NCBI GenBank assembly: GCA_029866025.1
Contig: JARXAD010000013.1
Span: forward strand, 350,705 to 414,704
Length of the DNA stretch: 64,000 nucleotides
Origin: Vampirovibrionales bacterium
GTDB lineage: Bacteria; Cyanobacteriota; Vampirovibrionia; Vampirovibrionales; Vampirovibrionaceae
Direction of reading: 5' to 3'
Shown: positions 1 to 9,785 of the stretch, piece after piece
Position numbering within the stretch: position 1 is the first letter of the stretch
How the letters are laid out: each line of letters opens with the position of its first letter
Notes under the pieces: generated by a model
The model's input: the letters and a program-made list of their open reading frames with translations, nothing else
Told to the model about the DNA's origin: nothing
Databases searched by the model: none
Position numbers and translations under genes: made by a program

Positions 1-158
1 ACCCCAGTAATCATAGCGGTTTCCAATAAAGTCATTATAAACCGCTCTTGGGCGGGGGGTCGTCTAAAATCCTTAACCTTTGTGGAAGACTGGCGGATTG
101 TGGCGCACGGGGCGCTATGATACAACCAGTCTAGATAGGTTATAGGGAGCTTTGACAC

Positions 159-2927
159 ATGATTGATCCAGGCAAATGCACCACCTCGGCCCAAAAGGCC
201 CTGAGTAACACCCACGAAATCTTGGCGCGGTTTTCTCAAAACCAGCTGGATAACGAGCATTTGCTGCTGGCGTTGCTGGAAGACGAGCAAGGGACGGTGC
301 ACAAACTTCTGAGCAATTTAAAAGCCGACATTACGGGCATGATGCGTATGATGGACGCCAACTTGGTACGCCGGCCTAGAGCTACTGTGCAAGGGCTGCA
401 ACAAGGCAATATTTTTATTACGCCCCGCTTCAAGTATCTGTTTGATCGTGCAGAAGCCGAAGCCAAGCTAATGGGCGACGATTTTATCGGCCCTGAGCAC
501 TTACTGTTGGCCTTGGCCAAGGGTGATGGGGATGCGGCGGGTGTGTTGGTGTCTCAAGGCTTGTCGCCGGAATCGATTTTATCGGCCCTCAAAGACATTC
601 GGGGTAACCAGCGTATTGATAGTCAGAGCGCCGATGAAAACTACGAAGCGCTGGAAAAATACGGCGTGGATCTCACCGAAAAGGCTCGAAACGGCAAACT
701 AGACCCCGTCATTGGTCGCCAAGAAGAAGTGCGGCGAGTGATTCAGGTGCTGAGCCGCCGTACCAAAAACAACCCTGTATTGATTGGCGAACCGGGCGTG
801 GGTAAAACCGCTATTGTGGAAGGGTTGGCCCAACGTATTATTCATGGCGATGTGCCAGAGACACTTAAGAACCGAAAAATCATTGCACTGGATATGGGAG
901 CCCTGATTAGTGGCGCCAAATTTAGGGGCGAATTTGAAGAACGCCTGAAAGCCGTGCTGAAAGAGGTGCAATCGTCGGAAGGCGAAATTATTCTCTTTAT
1001 TGATGAGTTGCACACGGTGGTGGGGGCAGGTGCTAATGAAGGGGCTATGGACGCCAGCAACCTCCTCAAACCTGCCTTGGCGCGGGGTGAATTGCATTGC
1101 GTGGGAGCCACGACTCTGGCGGAATACCGAAAATATATTGAAAAAGATGCCGCGCTAGAGCGCCGTTTTCAGCCCGTACGGGTGGATGAGCCCAGCGTGG
1201 AAGAAGCCATTAGTATTTTGCGGGGCCTTAAAGAGAAGTACGAAGTGCACCATGGCGTAAAAATTAAAGATGCGGCCCTGGTGGCAGCGGTTAAACTGTC
1301 GGATCGCTATTTGCGCGATCGTTTTTTGCCCGACAAAGCCATTGATCTCATTGATGAAGCGGCCAGCAAAGCTCGCATTGAAATGGATAGTATGCCACAA
1401 GAGCTGGATACGGTGGCTCGGCAAGTCATTCAATTGGGCATTGAGTTGGAAGCGTTAAAAAAAGAGACGGACAAGGCCTCCAAAGACCGCCTGGCTCAGG
1501 TAGAGACAGAAATGGTGAAATTGCAGGCAGAAAAAGACAAGCTGCAAAATGCCTGGAATGCAGAAAAAACAGCAGTGGATAAACTGCGCTACATTAAAGA
1601 AGAAATTGAACAGGTGCGCTTGCAAGTAGAACAAGCGGAGCGCGATGCCAATTTGGCCCGTGCGGCCGAGCTAAAGTATGGAACACTGCCGGATTTAAAC
1701 AAGGCTTTGGAAACCGAAGAAGCGTCTTTAAAGGCGGCGGGTACGGCGTCTAATGGAGGAAAATCTCAACGCCTCATTCAAGAAGTGATTGATGAAGACG
1801 CCATTGCCGATATCATTAGTCGCTGGACGGGCATTCCCATTAATCGCCTGCAAGAAGCGGAAGCCCAAAAGTTGCTGAGTATGGAAGACTACTTGCGTGC
1901 CCGCGTGGTGGGACAAGACAAAGCCGTTAAAGCCGTATGCGATGCGGTGCGTCTCTCTCGCGCTGGGCTGGGGGATGAGCAGCGACCTGTGGGGTCATTT
2001 ATCTTTTTAGGGCCTACGGGCGTTGGTAAAACCGAGTTGGTTAAGGCTCTGGCCGAATTTTTATTCCACGACGATACTGCCGTGGTGCGCATTGACATGA
2101 GTGAATACATGGAAAAGCACTCAGTGGCGCGTATGGTGGGAGCGCCACCTGGCTATATTGGCCATGATGAAGGCGGACAGTTAACAGAAGCCGTAAGACG
2201 CAAGCCTTACAGTGTGGTGTTGTTTGATGAAATTGAAAAAGCCCACCCCGATGTGTTTAACCTGTTGTTGCAAGTGTTGGATGACGGCAGGCTAACGGAT
2301 AGCAAGGGGCGCACGGTAGATTTTAGAAACACCGTGATTATTATGACGAGTAATTTGGGCAGCCACCTAATTTTGCAGCACCAAATGAATGGCACCCTCA
2401 ATTCTCTCAAAGGGTTAATGGGCAAAGACTCGTCGTTGGATTTGGGCGGCTCGCTGAATCCCTTTACGCCGTCGGACCGCGATGAGACGGGTTTGCCAGC
2501 GTCCAGTGATTTGGACGATCAGCGCCCCTTAGCCGATAAACTAATGACCGAACTTCGGAACCATTTCCGCCCTGAGTTCCTTAATCGCATTGATGACATC
2601 ATTTTCTTTGAATCGCTAACACCGCAACACCTCACCACCATTGTGGATATTCAGTTGGCTCGACTCCATAAGCGTTTGGCCGAGCGTTCCATAAGCCTAA
2701 ACCTTACGCCCGAGGCTAAAGAGCAACTGGCACGGCAAGGCTTTGATCCGCTGTATGGGGCGCGGCCTCTCAAGCGGGTGATTCGTCGCATGATTGAAAC
2801 GCCTCTCTCTGCCCACCTGATTGCGGGCGACTTTATCGATGGCGACACCATTACTGTGGATGTCCACCCCACCGATACTGAAGCCCTCAGCTTTATACGG
2901 TCAGTAAAAGCTGTGGTGCCTTCTTAA
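159..2927 (+). CDS. clpB: ATP-dependent disaggregase ClpB
   Basis: Hsp100 chaperone that pulls polypeptides out of cytosolic aggregates, normally together with DnaK. Order of parts: two Clp N-repeats (about residues 1-145), first AAA+ module with Walker A GEPGVGKT (210-217) and Walker B near 280 (FIDELHT), a long charged coiled-coil middle domain (about 400-540, the ClpB hallmark that separates it from ClpA), second AAA+ module with GPTGVGKT (618-625) and the C-terminal small domain. At 922 residues it is longer than the usual 850-870. The extra length is a polar insertion at about residues 738-790, between the NLGS sensor region and the [11 protein letters not shown] segment. The ATG has a good Shine-Dalgarno (AGGGAG, 9 bases upstream). 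No dnaK or grpE lies nearby. The next gene is convergent. Confidence 0.97.
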   Translation: MIDPGKCTTSAQKALSNTHEILARFSQNQLDNEHLLLALLEDEQGTVHKLLSNLKADITGMMRMMDANLVRRPRATVQGLQQGNIFITPRFKYLFDRAEAEAKLMGDDFIGPEHLLLALAKGDGDAAGVLVSQGLSPESILSALKDIRGNQRIDSQSADENYEALEKYGVDLTEKARNGKLDPVIGRQEEVRRVIQVLSRRTKNNPVLIGEPGVGKTAIVEGLAQRIIHGDVPETLKNRKIIALDMGALISGAKFRGEFEERLKAVLKEVQSSEGEIILFIDELHTVVGAGANEGAMDASNLLKPALARGELHCVGATTLAEYRKYIEKDAALERRFQPVRVDEPSVEEAISILRGLKEKYEVHHGVKIKDAALVAAVKLSDRYLRDRFLPDKAIDLIDEAASKARIEMDSMPQELDTVARQVIQLGIELEALKKETDKASKDRLAQVETEMVKLQAEKDKLQNAWNAEKTAVDKLRYIKEEIEQVRLQVEQAERDANLARAAELKYGTLPDLNKALETEEASLKAAGTASNGGKSQRLIQEVIDEDAIADIISRWTGIPINRLQEAEAQKLLSMEDYLRARVVGQDKAVKAVCDAVRLSRAGLGDEQRPVGSFIFLGPTGVGKTELVKALAEFLFHDDTAVVRIDMSEYMEKHSVARMVGAPPGYIGHDEGGQLTEAVRRKPYSVVLFDEIEKAHPDVFNLLLQVLDDGRLTDSKGRTVDFRNTVIIMTSNLGSHLILQHQMNGTLNSLKGLMGKDSSLDLGGSLNPFTPSDRDETGLPASSDLDDQRPLADKLMTELRNHFRPEFLNRIDDIIFFESLTPQHLTTIVDIQLARLHKRLAERSISLNLTPEAKEQLARQGFDPLYGARPLKRVIRRMIETPLSAHLIAGDFIDGDTITVDVHPTDTEALSFIRSVKAVVPS

Positions 2928-2950
2928 GCCAGCACACTCAACTTTCGTGA

Positions 2951-4222
2951 TTAGTCTTTATACGTCTCAAAGATCAGGCTGGCGTTATGGCCCCCAAAGC
3001 CAAAGCTGTTACTCATCACTTTGTCTAAGGATGCGACGGGTCGAGCCTTGTTGGCCACGTAATCTAGGTCGCACGCCTCATCCGGGTTGTCCAGATTAAT
3101 GGTGGGGGGCAAAGTGTTGTTCTGCATAGCCAGCAGGCACACAATGGCTTCCAATGCGCCCGCAGCCCCCAGCAAGTGGCCGTGCATGCTTTTGGTGCTA
3201 CTTACTGTTAAGCCGTTGTAAGCATAATCTCCAAACACGCGCTTGACTGCGCAGGTTTCGGCAATATCGCCCAAGGGGGTACTGGTACCGTGGGCATTGA
3301 TGTATTGAATATCGGTGGGCTGTAATTCGGCGTCTTGCAAGGCTTTGGCCATGGCCCGACCGGCACCATCGCCATCGCTGCAAGGCGCAACAATATCAAA
3401 GGCATCAGAAGAACAACCATAGCCTGTGAGCTCGCCATAAATTTTGGCGCCTCGGCCTTTGGCGTGTTCCAGTTCTTCTAAAATTAAAATGGCAGAGCCT
3501 TCCGCAATCACAAAGCCATCGCGGTCTTTGTCAAAAGGGCGACTGGCCTTTTGAGGGTCACCACTGCAGGAAGATAACGCTCGGCAAGCCACGAAACCAG
3601 AGGTAGCAATGGCGTTAATTGGGGCTTCGGCGCCCCCTGTAATCATGGCATCGGTTTCGCCCCGCTCAATCACACGAAAAGCTTCGCCAATAGAATCTGC
3701 ACCACTAGAGCAAGCTGTAACTACGGCCTTGTTGGGGCCTTTGGCGTTAAAGGCAATGGAGACTCGACCCGCCGCAGAATCGGCGAGCATCATGTGGACA
3801 AAAAATGGACCTACCTTGTTCCAGCCCACATTCACTGCTTTTTTCATGTTGTCTTCAATGGCTTGCATGCCACCGGCACCGCTACCTATCACTACCCCCA
3901 ATCGCTCAGGGTCTACGGTGCCTAAAATACCCGAATCCTCCACCGCTTGCTTGGCGGCTACCATGGCAAACTGCATGTAGCGGTCCATGCGGCGAATGTC
4001 TTTTCTATCTAAGTGGTCTTCGGGTACAAAGTCTTTAATTTCGGCGCCAATATGAACGGTTTGCTCTTCGGGCAAAATACCTTCAATGGTACTCACGCCG
4101 CTGTTGCCAGCCACCAAGTTCGTCCATAAATCGGTGGTATTTTGACCCAGTGGGCTAACAACGCCCATACCTGTGATAACTACGCGACGACGAGTGAAGG
4201 TTTTAAGAGGCTTGGCAGACAT
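2951..4222 (-). CDS. fabF: 3-oxoacyl-ACP synthase II (KAS II)
   Basis: Elongating condensing enzyme of type II fatty acid synthesis: malonyl-ACP plus acyl-ACP gives 3-oxoacyl-ACP plus CO2. The thiolase-fold Cys-His-His triad is visible: nucleophile Cys171 in TACSSG, first His in AHGTSTPLGD, second His in HGHLLGAAG. The glycine-rich C-terminal GFGGHN is also present. 423 residues, close to the family's 410-420. Last gene of the minus-strand rpmF-plsX-fabH-fabD-fabG-acpP-fabF cluster, separated from acpP by about 190 bases that contain an inverted repeat. The Shine-Dalgarno is weak (AAAGG, about 9 bases from the ATG). Confidence 0.97.
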   Translation of the reverse strand: MSAKPLKTFTRRRVVITGMGVVSPLGQNTTDLWTNLVAGNSGVSTIEGILPEEQTVHIGAEIKDFVPEDHLDRKDIRRMDRYMQFAMVAAKQAVEDSGILGTVDPERLGVVIGSGAGGMQAIEDNMKKAVNVGWNKVGPFFVHMMLADSAAGRVSIAFNAKGPNKAVVTACSSGADSIGEAFRVIERGETDAMITGGAEAPINAIATSGFVACRALSSCSGDPQKASRPFDKDRDGFVIAEGSAILILEELEHAKGRGAKIYGELTGYGCSSDAFDIVAPCSDGDGAGRAMAKALQDAELQPTDIQYINAHGTSTPLGDIAETCAVKRVFGDYAYNGLTVSSTKSMHGHLLGAAGALEAIVCLLAMQNNTLPPTINLDNPDEACDLDYVANKARPVASLDKVMSNSFGFGGHNASLIFETYKD

Positions 4223-4283
4223 AAGGAGTAACCTTTATTGAAGTTAAAATTGATAGAATGGGCAACAATAGCCCTGGAGAAAG

Positions 4284-4368
4284 GGAAAAATAAAACCCAC
4301 TGGAGGCAAGATATCAGCAATCACCCCAAAAGGCTTTTCTGAAGTATCGCAACCACCCAATGGGTTTT
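4284..4368 (-). terminator. Long inverted repeat between acpP and fabF, possible attenuator
   Basis: Arms 4292-4303 and 4357-4368 pair at 11 of 12 positions (AAAACCCATTGG against CCAGTGGGTTTT on the minus strand). The loop is 53 bases. On the minus strand the second arm runs into TTTTATTTTT. The position between acpP and fabF would allow partial termination and higher acpP output. That role is inferred. Confidence 0.4.
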
Positions 4369-4413
4369 ATAAAAAGGCTTGTTTGCATGCAACAAGTCCA
4401 AAAAGAGAGGCAA

Positions 4414-4659
4414 TTACTTGGCTACTTTTTCCAGTAATGTCACGGCATCTTGGACGGTTTGAATTTTTTCGGCATCTTCATCGGGGATTTCAATGCTGAA
4501 TTCATCTTCAAATGCCATCACCAATTCCACTTTATCCAAAGAATCGGCACCTAAATCGGTGGTGAAGTTGGCGGATGAGGTGACTTCGTCTTCGGCACAG
4601 TTGAGTTGATCCACGATGATTTTTTTGACACGGTCCATGGCGCTGGTCGTAGTGGTCAT
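4414..4659 (-). CDS. acpP: Acyl carrier protein
   Basis: 81-residue acidic carrier of growing acyl chains. The Ser in GADSLDKVE is the 4-prime-phosphopantetheine site. The ORF track extends this frame to 113 residues. I choose the internal ATG ([13 protein letters not shown]) because it has an AAGGA about 10 bases upstream and matches family length. The extension is lysine/phenylalanine-rich and unlike ACP. A later ATG (MDRVKK) has no Shine-Dalgarno. Lies between fabG and fabF in the fatty-acid operon. The spacer after fabG holds a G/C hairpin without a T-run (about 4771-4788). Confidence 0.96.
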   Translation of the reverse strand: MTTTTSAMDRVKKIIVDQLNCAEDEVTSSANFTTDLGADSLDKVELVMAFEDEFSIEIPDEDAEKIQTVQDAVTLLEKVAK

Positions 4660-4788
4660 TGTCTGAGAGTCCTTATGAATGATGTACGAAACGAAAATAG
4701 AAAACGGGAAGGGTTTGTTCGTAAGTTTATTAGAAATCCACCGAAGAGGGCCCAATAATCTTCTTTACACAGCCCCCCCTCTGGGGGC

Positions 4789-5526
4789 CTAAATAACGAG
4801 GCCGCCATCCACTTGAAGAACTTGGCCCGTCACATAATCCCCACACGTTATCAAAAACGTAACGGCCTTGGCAACATCTTGGGCTTCCCCCAAGCGCTTT
4901 AAAGGGATTCGCTCCGCAATAGTATCGAGGGGTAAATCGTGGGTCATATCGGTGGCAATAAAGCCTGGAGCCACGGCATTAACGCGAATATTGCGGGCGG
5001 CCAGTTCTTTACTGGCGGACTTGGTAAGACCGATAACACCCGCTTTGCTGGCGCTGTAGTTGGCTTGCCCAGCGTTTCCGTACACGCCGCTAATGCTGGT
5101 AATGTTCACAATGCTGCCACTGCGTTGCTTCATCATCACTTTGGCAGCAGCGCGCAGGGTGTAAAACACGCCAGATAGGTTGGTATCCATCACCGATTGC
5201 CAGTCGTCGTTGCTCATGCGCATCAGTAGGCCATCTTTGGTAATGCCAGCGTTGTTCACCAAGCCATCCAGGCGTCCTAGATCGGCCACAGTGCGATCCA
5301 CTAAGGCTTGGGCTGCGTTGCCGTCGGCAGCATCGGCTTGCACGGCCAAAGCTTTACGACCCAAGGCTTCCACGGCTTTCACCACTTCTTGCGCGGCTTC
5401 CGCATTGCGGGCGTAGCTAAAGGCCACGTTGTAGCCAGCAGCAGCTAAATCCAACACGCAGGCTTTGCCAATCCCACGAGATCCACCCGTAACCAAGGCT
5501 ACTTTTTGGACGGCGTCCGTCATCAT
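4789..5526 (-). CDS. fabG: 3-oxoacyl-ACP reductase
   Basis: Short-chain dehydrogenase that reduces 3-oxoacyl-ACP with NADPH, the first reduction of each elongation cycle. Rossmann motif TGGSRGIG near the N-terminus, NNAG, the catalytic Ser in NITSISG, and the Tyr-Lys pair in YSASKAG are all present. C-terminal TGQVLQVDGG is typical of FabG. The ORF track begins at a TTG. The ATG at 5526 (or the adjacent one at 5523) is better placed behind AAAGGAA, so the protein is 244-245 residues. Sits between fabD and acpP with short spacers, implying one transcript. Confidence 0.96.
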   Translation of the reverse strand: MMTDAVQKVALVTGGSRGIGKACVLDLAAAGYNVAFSYARNAEAAQEVVKAVEALGRKALAVQADAADGNAAQALVDRTVADLGRLDGLVNNAGITKDGLLMRMSNDDWQSVMDTNLSGVFYTLRAAAKVMMKQRSGSIVNITSISGVYGNAGQANYSASKAGVIGLTKSASKELAARNIRVNAVAPGFIATDMTHDLPLDTIAERIPLKRLGEAQDVAKAVTFLITCGDYVTGQVLQVDGGLVI

Positions 5527-5561
5527 CAATTTCCTTTATCCAATAACTAACGTAATAGGGG

Positions 5562-6548
5562 TTAAACCAAGGCGGGTTCTGCTTGCAATGCCGACATTGT
5601 CGTTTCCAGTGTGGCGGTATCGCTCACATTCAAGCACGTGAGGCTGCGATTGAATTTTTTAAAGAGGCCACTCAGTACCGTACCGGGGCCAAATTCAATA
5701 ATGGTATCCACTTGGTGGGTTTCAATCATGGCTTGCATGGTAGCTGTCCACTGCACCGAATGATCAATTTGTTGGCTAAGTTGGGCACGGAAGGTATCAG
5801 CATCCCGTTGGCCTTGTGGCGCTTGAGAAGCACTCACATTGGTAATCACAGGAACGGTGGCATTGGCAAAGGGTTTATCCGCCAAAAATCCTTGGAATGA
5901 CTGAGCCGCAGGGGTCATCAAGGGCGAATGGAAGGCCCCACCCACAGTGAGGGGAATTACGCGCTTGGCCCCAGCCTCTTTAAGCAAAGGTTCTACAGCG
6001 GCCACAGCCTCAGGCTGGCCGGTAATCACCTGCTGCTCGGGGCTGTTATCGTTGGCAATGGCCACCACAGCATTGGGGTTAGCTAAGCGGTAGGATGCAA
6101 GGACGGTTTCTACAGAAACGGCGTTGAGGCCTAATACGGCACTCATGGCACCGGCGCTGGCCTGGCTCATCAAACATGCTCGTTCTACTACCAGCAGAGA
6201 CGCTTGTTCTACCGTAAGAACGTTAGCCGCCACCAAGGCACCGTATTCACCCAAGCTGTGACCGGCTGTAACCACGGGACGAATGTTAGGATTGTTGGTT
6301 TGAAACACGGCCAAGGCTGCGAGAGATGTGGCCAAGATACCTGGCTGAGTGAACTGTGTTTGGGTCAAGGTTTCGGCAGGGCCGTTAAACACAATGTTGG
6401 AAAGGCAAGGATTGTCTCTTTGGTCCATCACTGAATCAAAGGTATTGAACACCGCTTGAGCTTCGGGATACGTGTTGGAGAGTTCTAGTCCCATGCCCAC
6501 CTTTTGGGCCCCTTGGCCGGGAAATACAAAAGCAATGCGACGCGACAT
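5562..6548 (-). CDS. fabD: Malonyl-CoA:ACP transacylase
   Basis: Loads malonyl from CoA onto ACP for chain elongation. The N-terminal VFPGQGAQ and the nucleophile elbow GHSLGE with Ser98 define the family. An AFHSPLM segment supplies the catalytic His. 328 residues, slightly longer than the usual 305-315. Strong Shine-Dalgarno AGGAG 9 bases before the ATG. Follows fabH by about 30 bases and precedes fabG by about 35, consistent with cotranscription. Confidence 0.96.
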   Translation of the reverse strand: MSRRIAFVFPGQGAQKVGMGLELSNTYPEAQAVFNTFDSVMDQRDNPCLSNIVFNGPAETLTQTQFTQPGILATSLAALAVFQTNNPNIRPVVTAGHSLGEYGALVAANVLTVEQASLLVVERACLMSQASAGAMSAVLGLNAVSVETVLASYRLANPNAVVAIANDNSPEQQVITGQPEAVAAVEPLLKEAGAKRVIPLTVGGAFHSPLMTPAAQSFQGFLADKPFANATVPVITNVSASQAPQGQRDADTFRAQLSQQIDHSVQWTATMQAMIETHQVDTIIEFGPGTVLSGLFKKFNRSLTCLNVSDTATLETTMSALQAEPALV

Positions 6549-6577
6549 CGTTGTTTACTCCTAAATAATTAGTAAGG

Positions 6578-7669
6578 TTAAACGGCGGCTAATTCAGCGG
6601 CGTGTTCGCGCAAATAAGCAGCGGATTTTTGAGCGGTGGCAGGCCATGGCGTCCGTTGATCCACCATTGTCCACTCCAGCACGGTACTGCCCCAGGCCAA
6701 GCCTGCACCAAAGCCACACAATACTAATTTATGCCCTTTTTGTATGGTGCCTGTTCGCACGGCATGGTTTAGAGCAATGGGAATGGATGCCGCCGACGTA
6801 TTGCCAATGCCTTCCAGGTGGGTGAGGAGCTTGGATTCGGGGATGTTCATGCGCTCTGCCATGGCGGTCATCAGGCGGGTATTGGCTTGGTGCAGCACTA
6901 CAAAGTCCATATCATGCAGGGTTAAACCGGCCTTGGCCAAGCTGGCAGCAATAGACGTGGGTACCACGTTCACCACAAATTTAAAAATTTCTCGCCCATT
7001 CATCTTCACGTGGGGCAAATGCTCGGTACGAGGCGCTACCAAAGGGCAATTGGGCGTATTGGTGTTTAAAGTGAGTTCAAAGCCTTTGGCGCCATCGGTT
7101 TGGATGGTGTTGGCCAATAAGGCATTGGCTTCGGGTTGAGTAGCTTCCAAAATAGCGGCCCCGGCACCATCGCCAAACAGTACACAGGTATTGCGATCGG
7201 CCCAATCCACCACGCGGGTGTGAATATCGGACCCAATAATGAGGGCTTTTTTAAACATACCCGTGCGCAAAAACTGCTCAGCCGTTACGGAAGCAAACAC
7301 AAACCCGCTACAGGCCAAGGCCATATCAAAGCCAGCGGCTTTTTTGGCACCAATGGCTTCTTGCACTTGGCAGGCAACGGCTGGATAAATGGTATCGGCG
7401 GTGCTTGTGGCCACCAAAATCAGGTCAATGTCATGGCCGTCTTCCATCCCCGCACTGGCCAAAGCATCTTTGGCTGCGGCAATGGCCATATCGGCCACGC
7501 TTTCATCGCCACTCACCACACGGCGCTCCCGAATACCCGTGCGGGACGCAATCCACTCATCGGAAGTCTCTACTAGCTGGGACATATCGTCGTTGGTTAA
7601 AATAGTTTCAGGAATAAATGCACCGATTCCTGTAAGCTGTACGCCGTAAAGAGTGCTTTCAATTGTCAT
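6578..7669 (-). CDS. fabH: 3-oxoacyl-ACP synthase III (KAS III)
   Basis: Starts fatty acid synthesis by condensing acetyl-CoA (or another primer) with malonyl-ACP. Cys-His-Asn triad: Cys120 in LACSGF, His in VLHQANTRL, Asn in GNTSAASIP. SRTGIRERR near the N-terminus is the typical FabH signature. 363 residues against a usual 315-330. The extra length is a C-terminal tail of about 30 residues after the GAGLAWGS motif, alanine-rich and of unknown role. AGGA lies 8 bases from the ATG. Between plsX and fabD. Confidence 0.96.
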   Translation of the reverse strand: MTIESTLYGVQLTGIGAFIPETILTNDDMSQLVETSDEWIASRTGIRERRVVSGDESVADMAIAAAKDALASAGMEDGHDIDLILVATSTADTIYPAVACQVQEAIGAKKAAGFDMALACSGFVFASVTAEQFLRTGMFKKALIIGSDIHTRVVDWADRNTCVLFGDGAGAAILEATQPEANALLANTIQTDGAKGFELTLNTNTPNCPLVAPRTEHLPHVKMNGREIFKFVVNVVPTSIAASLAKAGLTLHDMDFVVLHQANTRLMTAMAERMNIPESKLLTHLEGIGNTSAASIPIALNHAVRTGTIQKGHKLVLCGFGAGLAWGSTVLEWTMVDQRTPWPATAQKSAAYLREHAAELAAV

Positions 7670-7727
7670 ACATTAAGTCCTAGTAACAATAGGGAAGAGA
7701 AACCAATGCCTAGCTTGAATTATAGCG

Positions 7728-8831
7728 CTACTGCACGATGGATTCTCCCACAATAGGAGTGGATTCAACAACACCCACAGGCAAAAGGTGAGGTGGGGTG
7801 TGTGGCGTAAACTCTCCTTGGTGGCCCGCGAACAAGGTCATCTTGTGTAACACATTGGAATCGACGGCCTGTCGGGCCACGCGAATGGCGTTTTCCACAG
7901 CATAGGCATCACTGCTGCCATGGCCAATCACACAAATCCCATTGATACCCAACAATAAGGCGCCCCCATGCTCACTTGGGTCCACCTTGGCTTTGGAACG
8001 ACGCAAGGCCCCTTTGGCCAATAAAGCACCGGCCTGACTTTTTAAATTACTAGTGAATTCTTTCTTGAGGGTATGTAGGAGCATTTTGCCCAGCCCCTCG
8101 GCACTTTTTAGGGCCACGTTGCCCACAAAGCCATCACACACCGCCACATCGCAGGTGCCTTTAAAGAGGTCGTTGCCTTCCACATTGCCAATAAAATTTA
8201 GGTGGGGCTCATGTTTTAGCAGCTCAAAGGCGGCATTCACCATGGAATTGCCTTTGCCCAGCTCCTCGCCAATGTTCAGGATGCCCACGCGAGGATGCGA
8301 AACGCCGTAGACGTTTTGCATAAACACGCTGCCCATCTGGCTAAATTGCAGCAACATTTCTGGGATGCAGTCGGCGTTGGCGCCGGCATCCAGCAGAAGT
8401 GTGGGGGCACTGGAGGATGGCAAGACGACACCAATAGCGGGGCGGTCAATACCGGGGATTCGGCCAATGTACAGCAAGGCAGCCGCCATGGCAGCACCCG
8501 TGCTGCCAGCAGCCGTCATAGCATCGGCTTTTCCGTCTTTGACTAGGCGAGCCGCTACCACAATGGAGGCATTTTTTTTGCGTCGGATGGCTGTGGCAGG
8601 CGATTCGCCCATGCCAATCACATCGGGCGCATCAACAATCTCATACACAGCGCCACGGGTATTGGCCGAGGCCAGCTCGTGTTCGATGGTTTCAGTAGGG
8701 CCAACCAGTAGTACTTTCACGCCATAGCAGCGCGACCCATCCAATGCTCCTCGAATAATTTCTTTGGGGGCAAAGTCGCCACCCATGGCATCCACTGCAA
8801 TGGTAATGGGACGAGAGGGTGTAGACGGCAT
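7728..8831 (-). CDS. plsX: Phosphate acyltransferase PlsX
   Basis: Converts acyl-ACP to acyl-phosphate, the donor for PlsY in phosphatidic acid synthesis. It starts with VDAMGGDFAP, the family signature, and carries AGSTGAAMAA, NIGEE.KGN and CDGFVGNVALK. The segment EHGGALLLGI is also typical. 367 residues, with a C-terminal tail of about 25 residues beyond most homologues. Placed between rpmF and fabH, the conserved bacterial order. Confidence 0.96.
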   Translation of the reverse strand: MPSTPSRPITIAVDAMGGDFAPKEIIRGALDGSRCYGVKVLLVGPTETIEHELASANTRGAVYEIVDAPDVIGMGESPATAIRRKKNASIVVAARLVKDGKADAMTAAGSTGAAMAAALLYIGRIPGIDRPAIGVVLPSSSAPTLLLDAGANADCIPEMLLQFSQMGSVFMQNVYGVSHPRVGILNIGEELGKGNSMVNAAFELLKHEPHLNFIGNVEGNDLFKGTCDVAVCDGFVGNVALKSAEGLGKMLLHTLKKEFTSNLKSQAGALLAKGALRRSKAKVDPSEHGGALLLGINGICVIGHGSSDAYAVENAIRVARQAVDSNVLHKMTLFAGHQGEFTPHTPPHLLPVGVVESTPIVGESIVQ

Positions 8832-8875
8832 AAAAAAGCCTCAATCCAAAGGAACGCTCTGGCAGTTAACCGAGA

Positions 8876-9262
8876 TTAAGCCTCGGGTTCCTTTTCCACG
8901 GATTTCGCGTCGGCAGCAACGTCTTCTGCTACCACATCCACAGTTACAGCTTCGTCGTCATGGGTGTGATCGTGATCACAATGTTCGTCGTGGACGTGGC
9001 CTTCAAGGTTGCTGTGGTCATGATCGTGGCCACAGTTTTCGTCATGCACATGCCCGGTTGCCGAAGCGGCACCAAAGTCTAGGCCTTGAAGGGCTTTGGG
9101 AATGACACGGTTTTTATAAAAGCCACACACGCCACACATGGTGTGTGGGTGACGAGGAGCGCCACAGTTGGTGCAGCTTGCCACGGTGGGCAAAATGGCT
9201 TTCCAGTTGGAACGACGGTGCCCTTGGTCTGAATGGCCAACTCGCTGCTTAGGTACTGGCAT
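8876..9262 (-). CDS. rpmF: Ribosomal protein L32 with a His/Asp/Cys-rich C-terminal tail
   Basis: The first 60 residues are ordinary L32: basic start MPVPKQRVGHS and a zinc ribbon with Cys30, Cys33, Cys43 and Cys46 (zinc-binding C+ form). Bacterial L32 is usually 55-65 residues, while this is 128. The extension holds two near-repeats, GHVHDENCGHDHDH and GHVHDEHCDHDHTH, then an acidic tail. Such His/Cys-rich repeats resemble metal-storage or metallochaperone tails, so a zinc-binding role is inferred. Strong Shine-Dalgarno AAGGA, 8 bases. First gene of the plsX-fab operon, as in many bacteria. The reading frame is continuous, so this is a fusion or extension, not a misread. Confidence 0.93.
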   Translation of the reverse strand: MPVPKQRVGHSDQGHRRSNWKAILPTVASCTNCGAPRHPHTMCGVCGFYKNRVIPKALQGLDFGAASATGHVHDENCGHDHDHSNLEGHVHDEHCDHDHTHDDEAVTVDVVAEDVAADAKSVEKEPEA

Positions 9263-9399
9263 GATTGAAATCCTTAAATAGAGTGTTGATTAAAAACTGG
9301 GAATGCAACTGGGGTGATACGTGGGCCGAGTTGACACACAAGAATGACTTATTAAGAGTAATAGGGCACATCATTCAACGAAAAAAGCATCCCCCTGTC

Positions 9400-9418
9400 A
9401 AACGGCCGAAGGCCGTTT
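9400..9418 (-). terminator. GC hairpin between tusA-like gene and rpmF
   Basis: Perfect 8-bp stem AAACGGCC/GGCCGTTT with a 3-base loop. On the minus strand it lies downstream of the TusA-like gene and upstream of rpmF, with no immediate T-run. It could end the upstream transcript or be a leader element. The rest of 9263-9512 shows nothing else I can support. Confidence 0.4.
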
Positions 9419-9512
9419 AATAACTTGGATCAAGATGGATGTCCGAATGTTGGAGGATTGAAGACCGCTATCACGATTTTAATTTTTAAACGCCGCGTAA
9501 TGATTGGGTTGA

Positions 9513-9776
9513 TTAAGGCTGCTTTGCCGCCCCTCGCTGGACCCATAGCCTAAGAAAATGACCCTCTACTACTTCGGTATGGATCACCGCATGGCCTTCT
9601 TTCGCCAAACTGTTGGGAATATTGAGGGCCGAGGGGCCGTCGTTACGAATCAAAACCGTCATCACCTCGCCATCGGCTAATTTATCAAGCGCCAAGCAGG
9701 TTTGCACAAAATTGAGGGGGCACTTGGTGGTGCGCAAATCCAAAGTAGTAATTGGCGTGGGTAGGGAAGGGTTCAT
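9513..9776 (-). CDS. TusA/SirA-family sulfur carrier protein
   Basis: Small (87 residues) two-layer fold protein carrying the family signature Cys-Pro near the N-terminus (Cys19-Pro20 in TTKCPLNFVQT). In TusA this Cys carries persulfide sulfur for tRNA thiolation or other sulfur transfer. C-terminal part FLRLWVQR ends as in TusA. The ATG follows AAGGGG with almost no spacing, and the stop of the upstream gene is only 9 bases away, so translation is probably coupled. The partner is the cysteine-rich protein upstream. The exact sulfur acceptor cannot be told. Confidence 0.8.
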   Translation of the reverse strand: MNPSLPTPITTLDLRTTKCPLNFVQTCLALDKLADGEVMTVLIRNDGPSALNIPNSLAKEGHAVIHTEVVEGHFLRLWVQRGAAKQP

Positions 9777-9785
9777 CCCCTTAAT

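Noticed and set aside
9320-9360. TTGACA hexamer on the plus strand upstream of rpmF
   Set aside because: It faces away from rpmF and no plus-strand gene follows; probably fortuitous.
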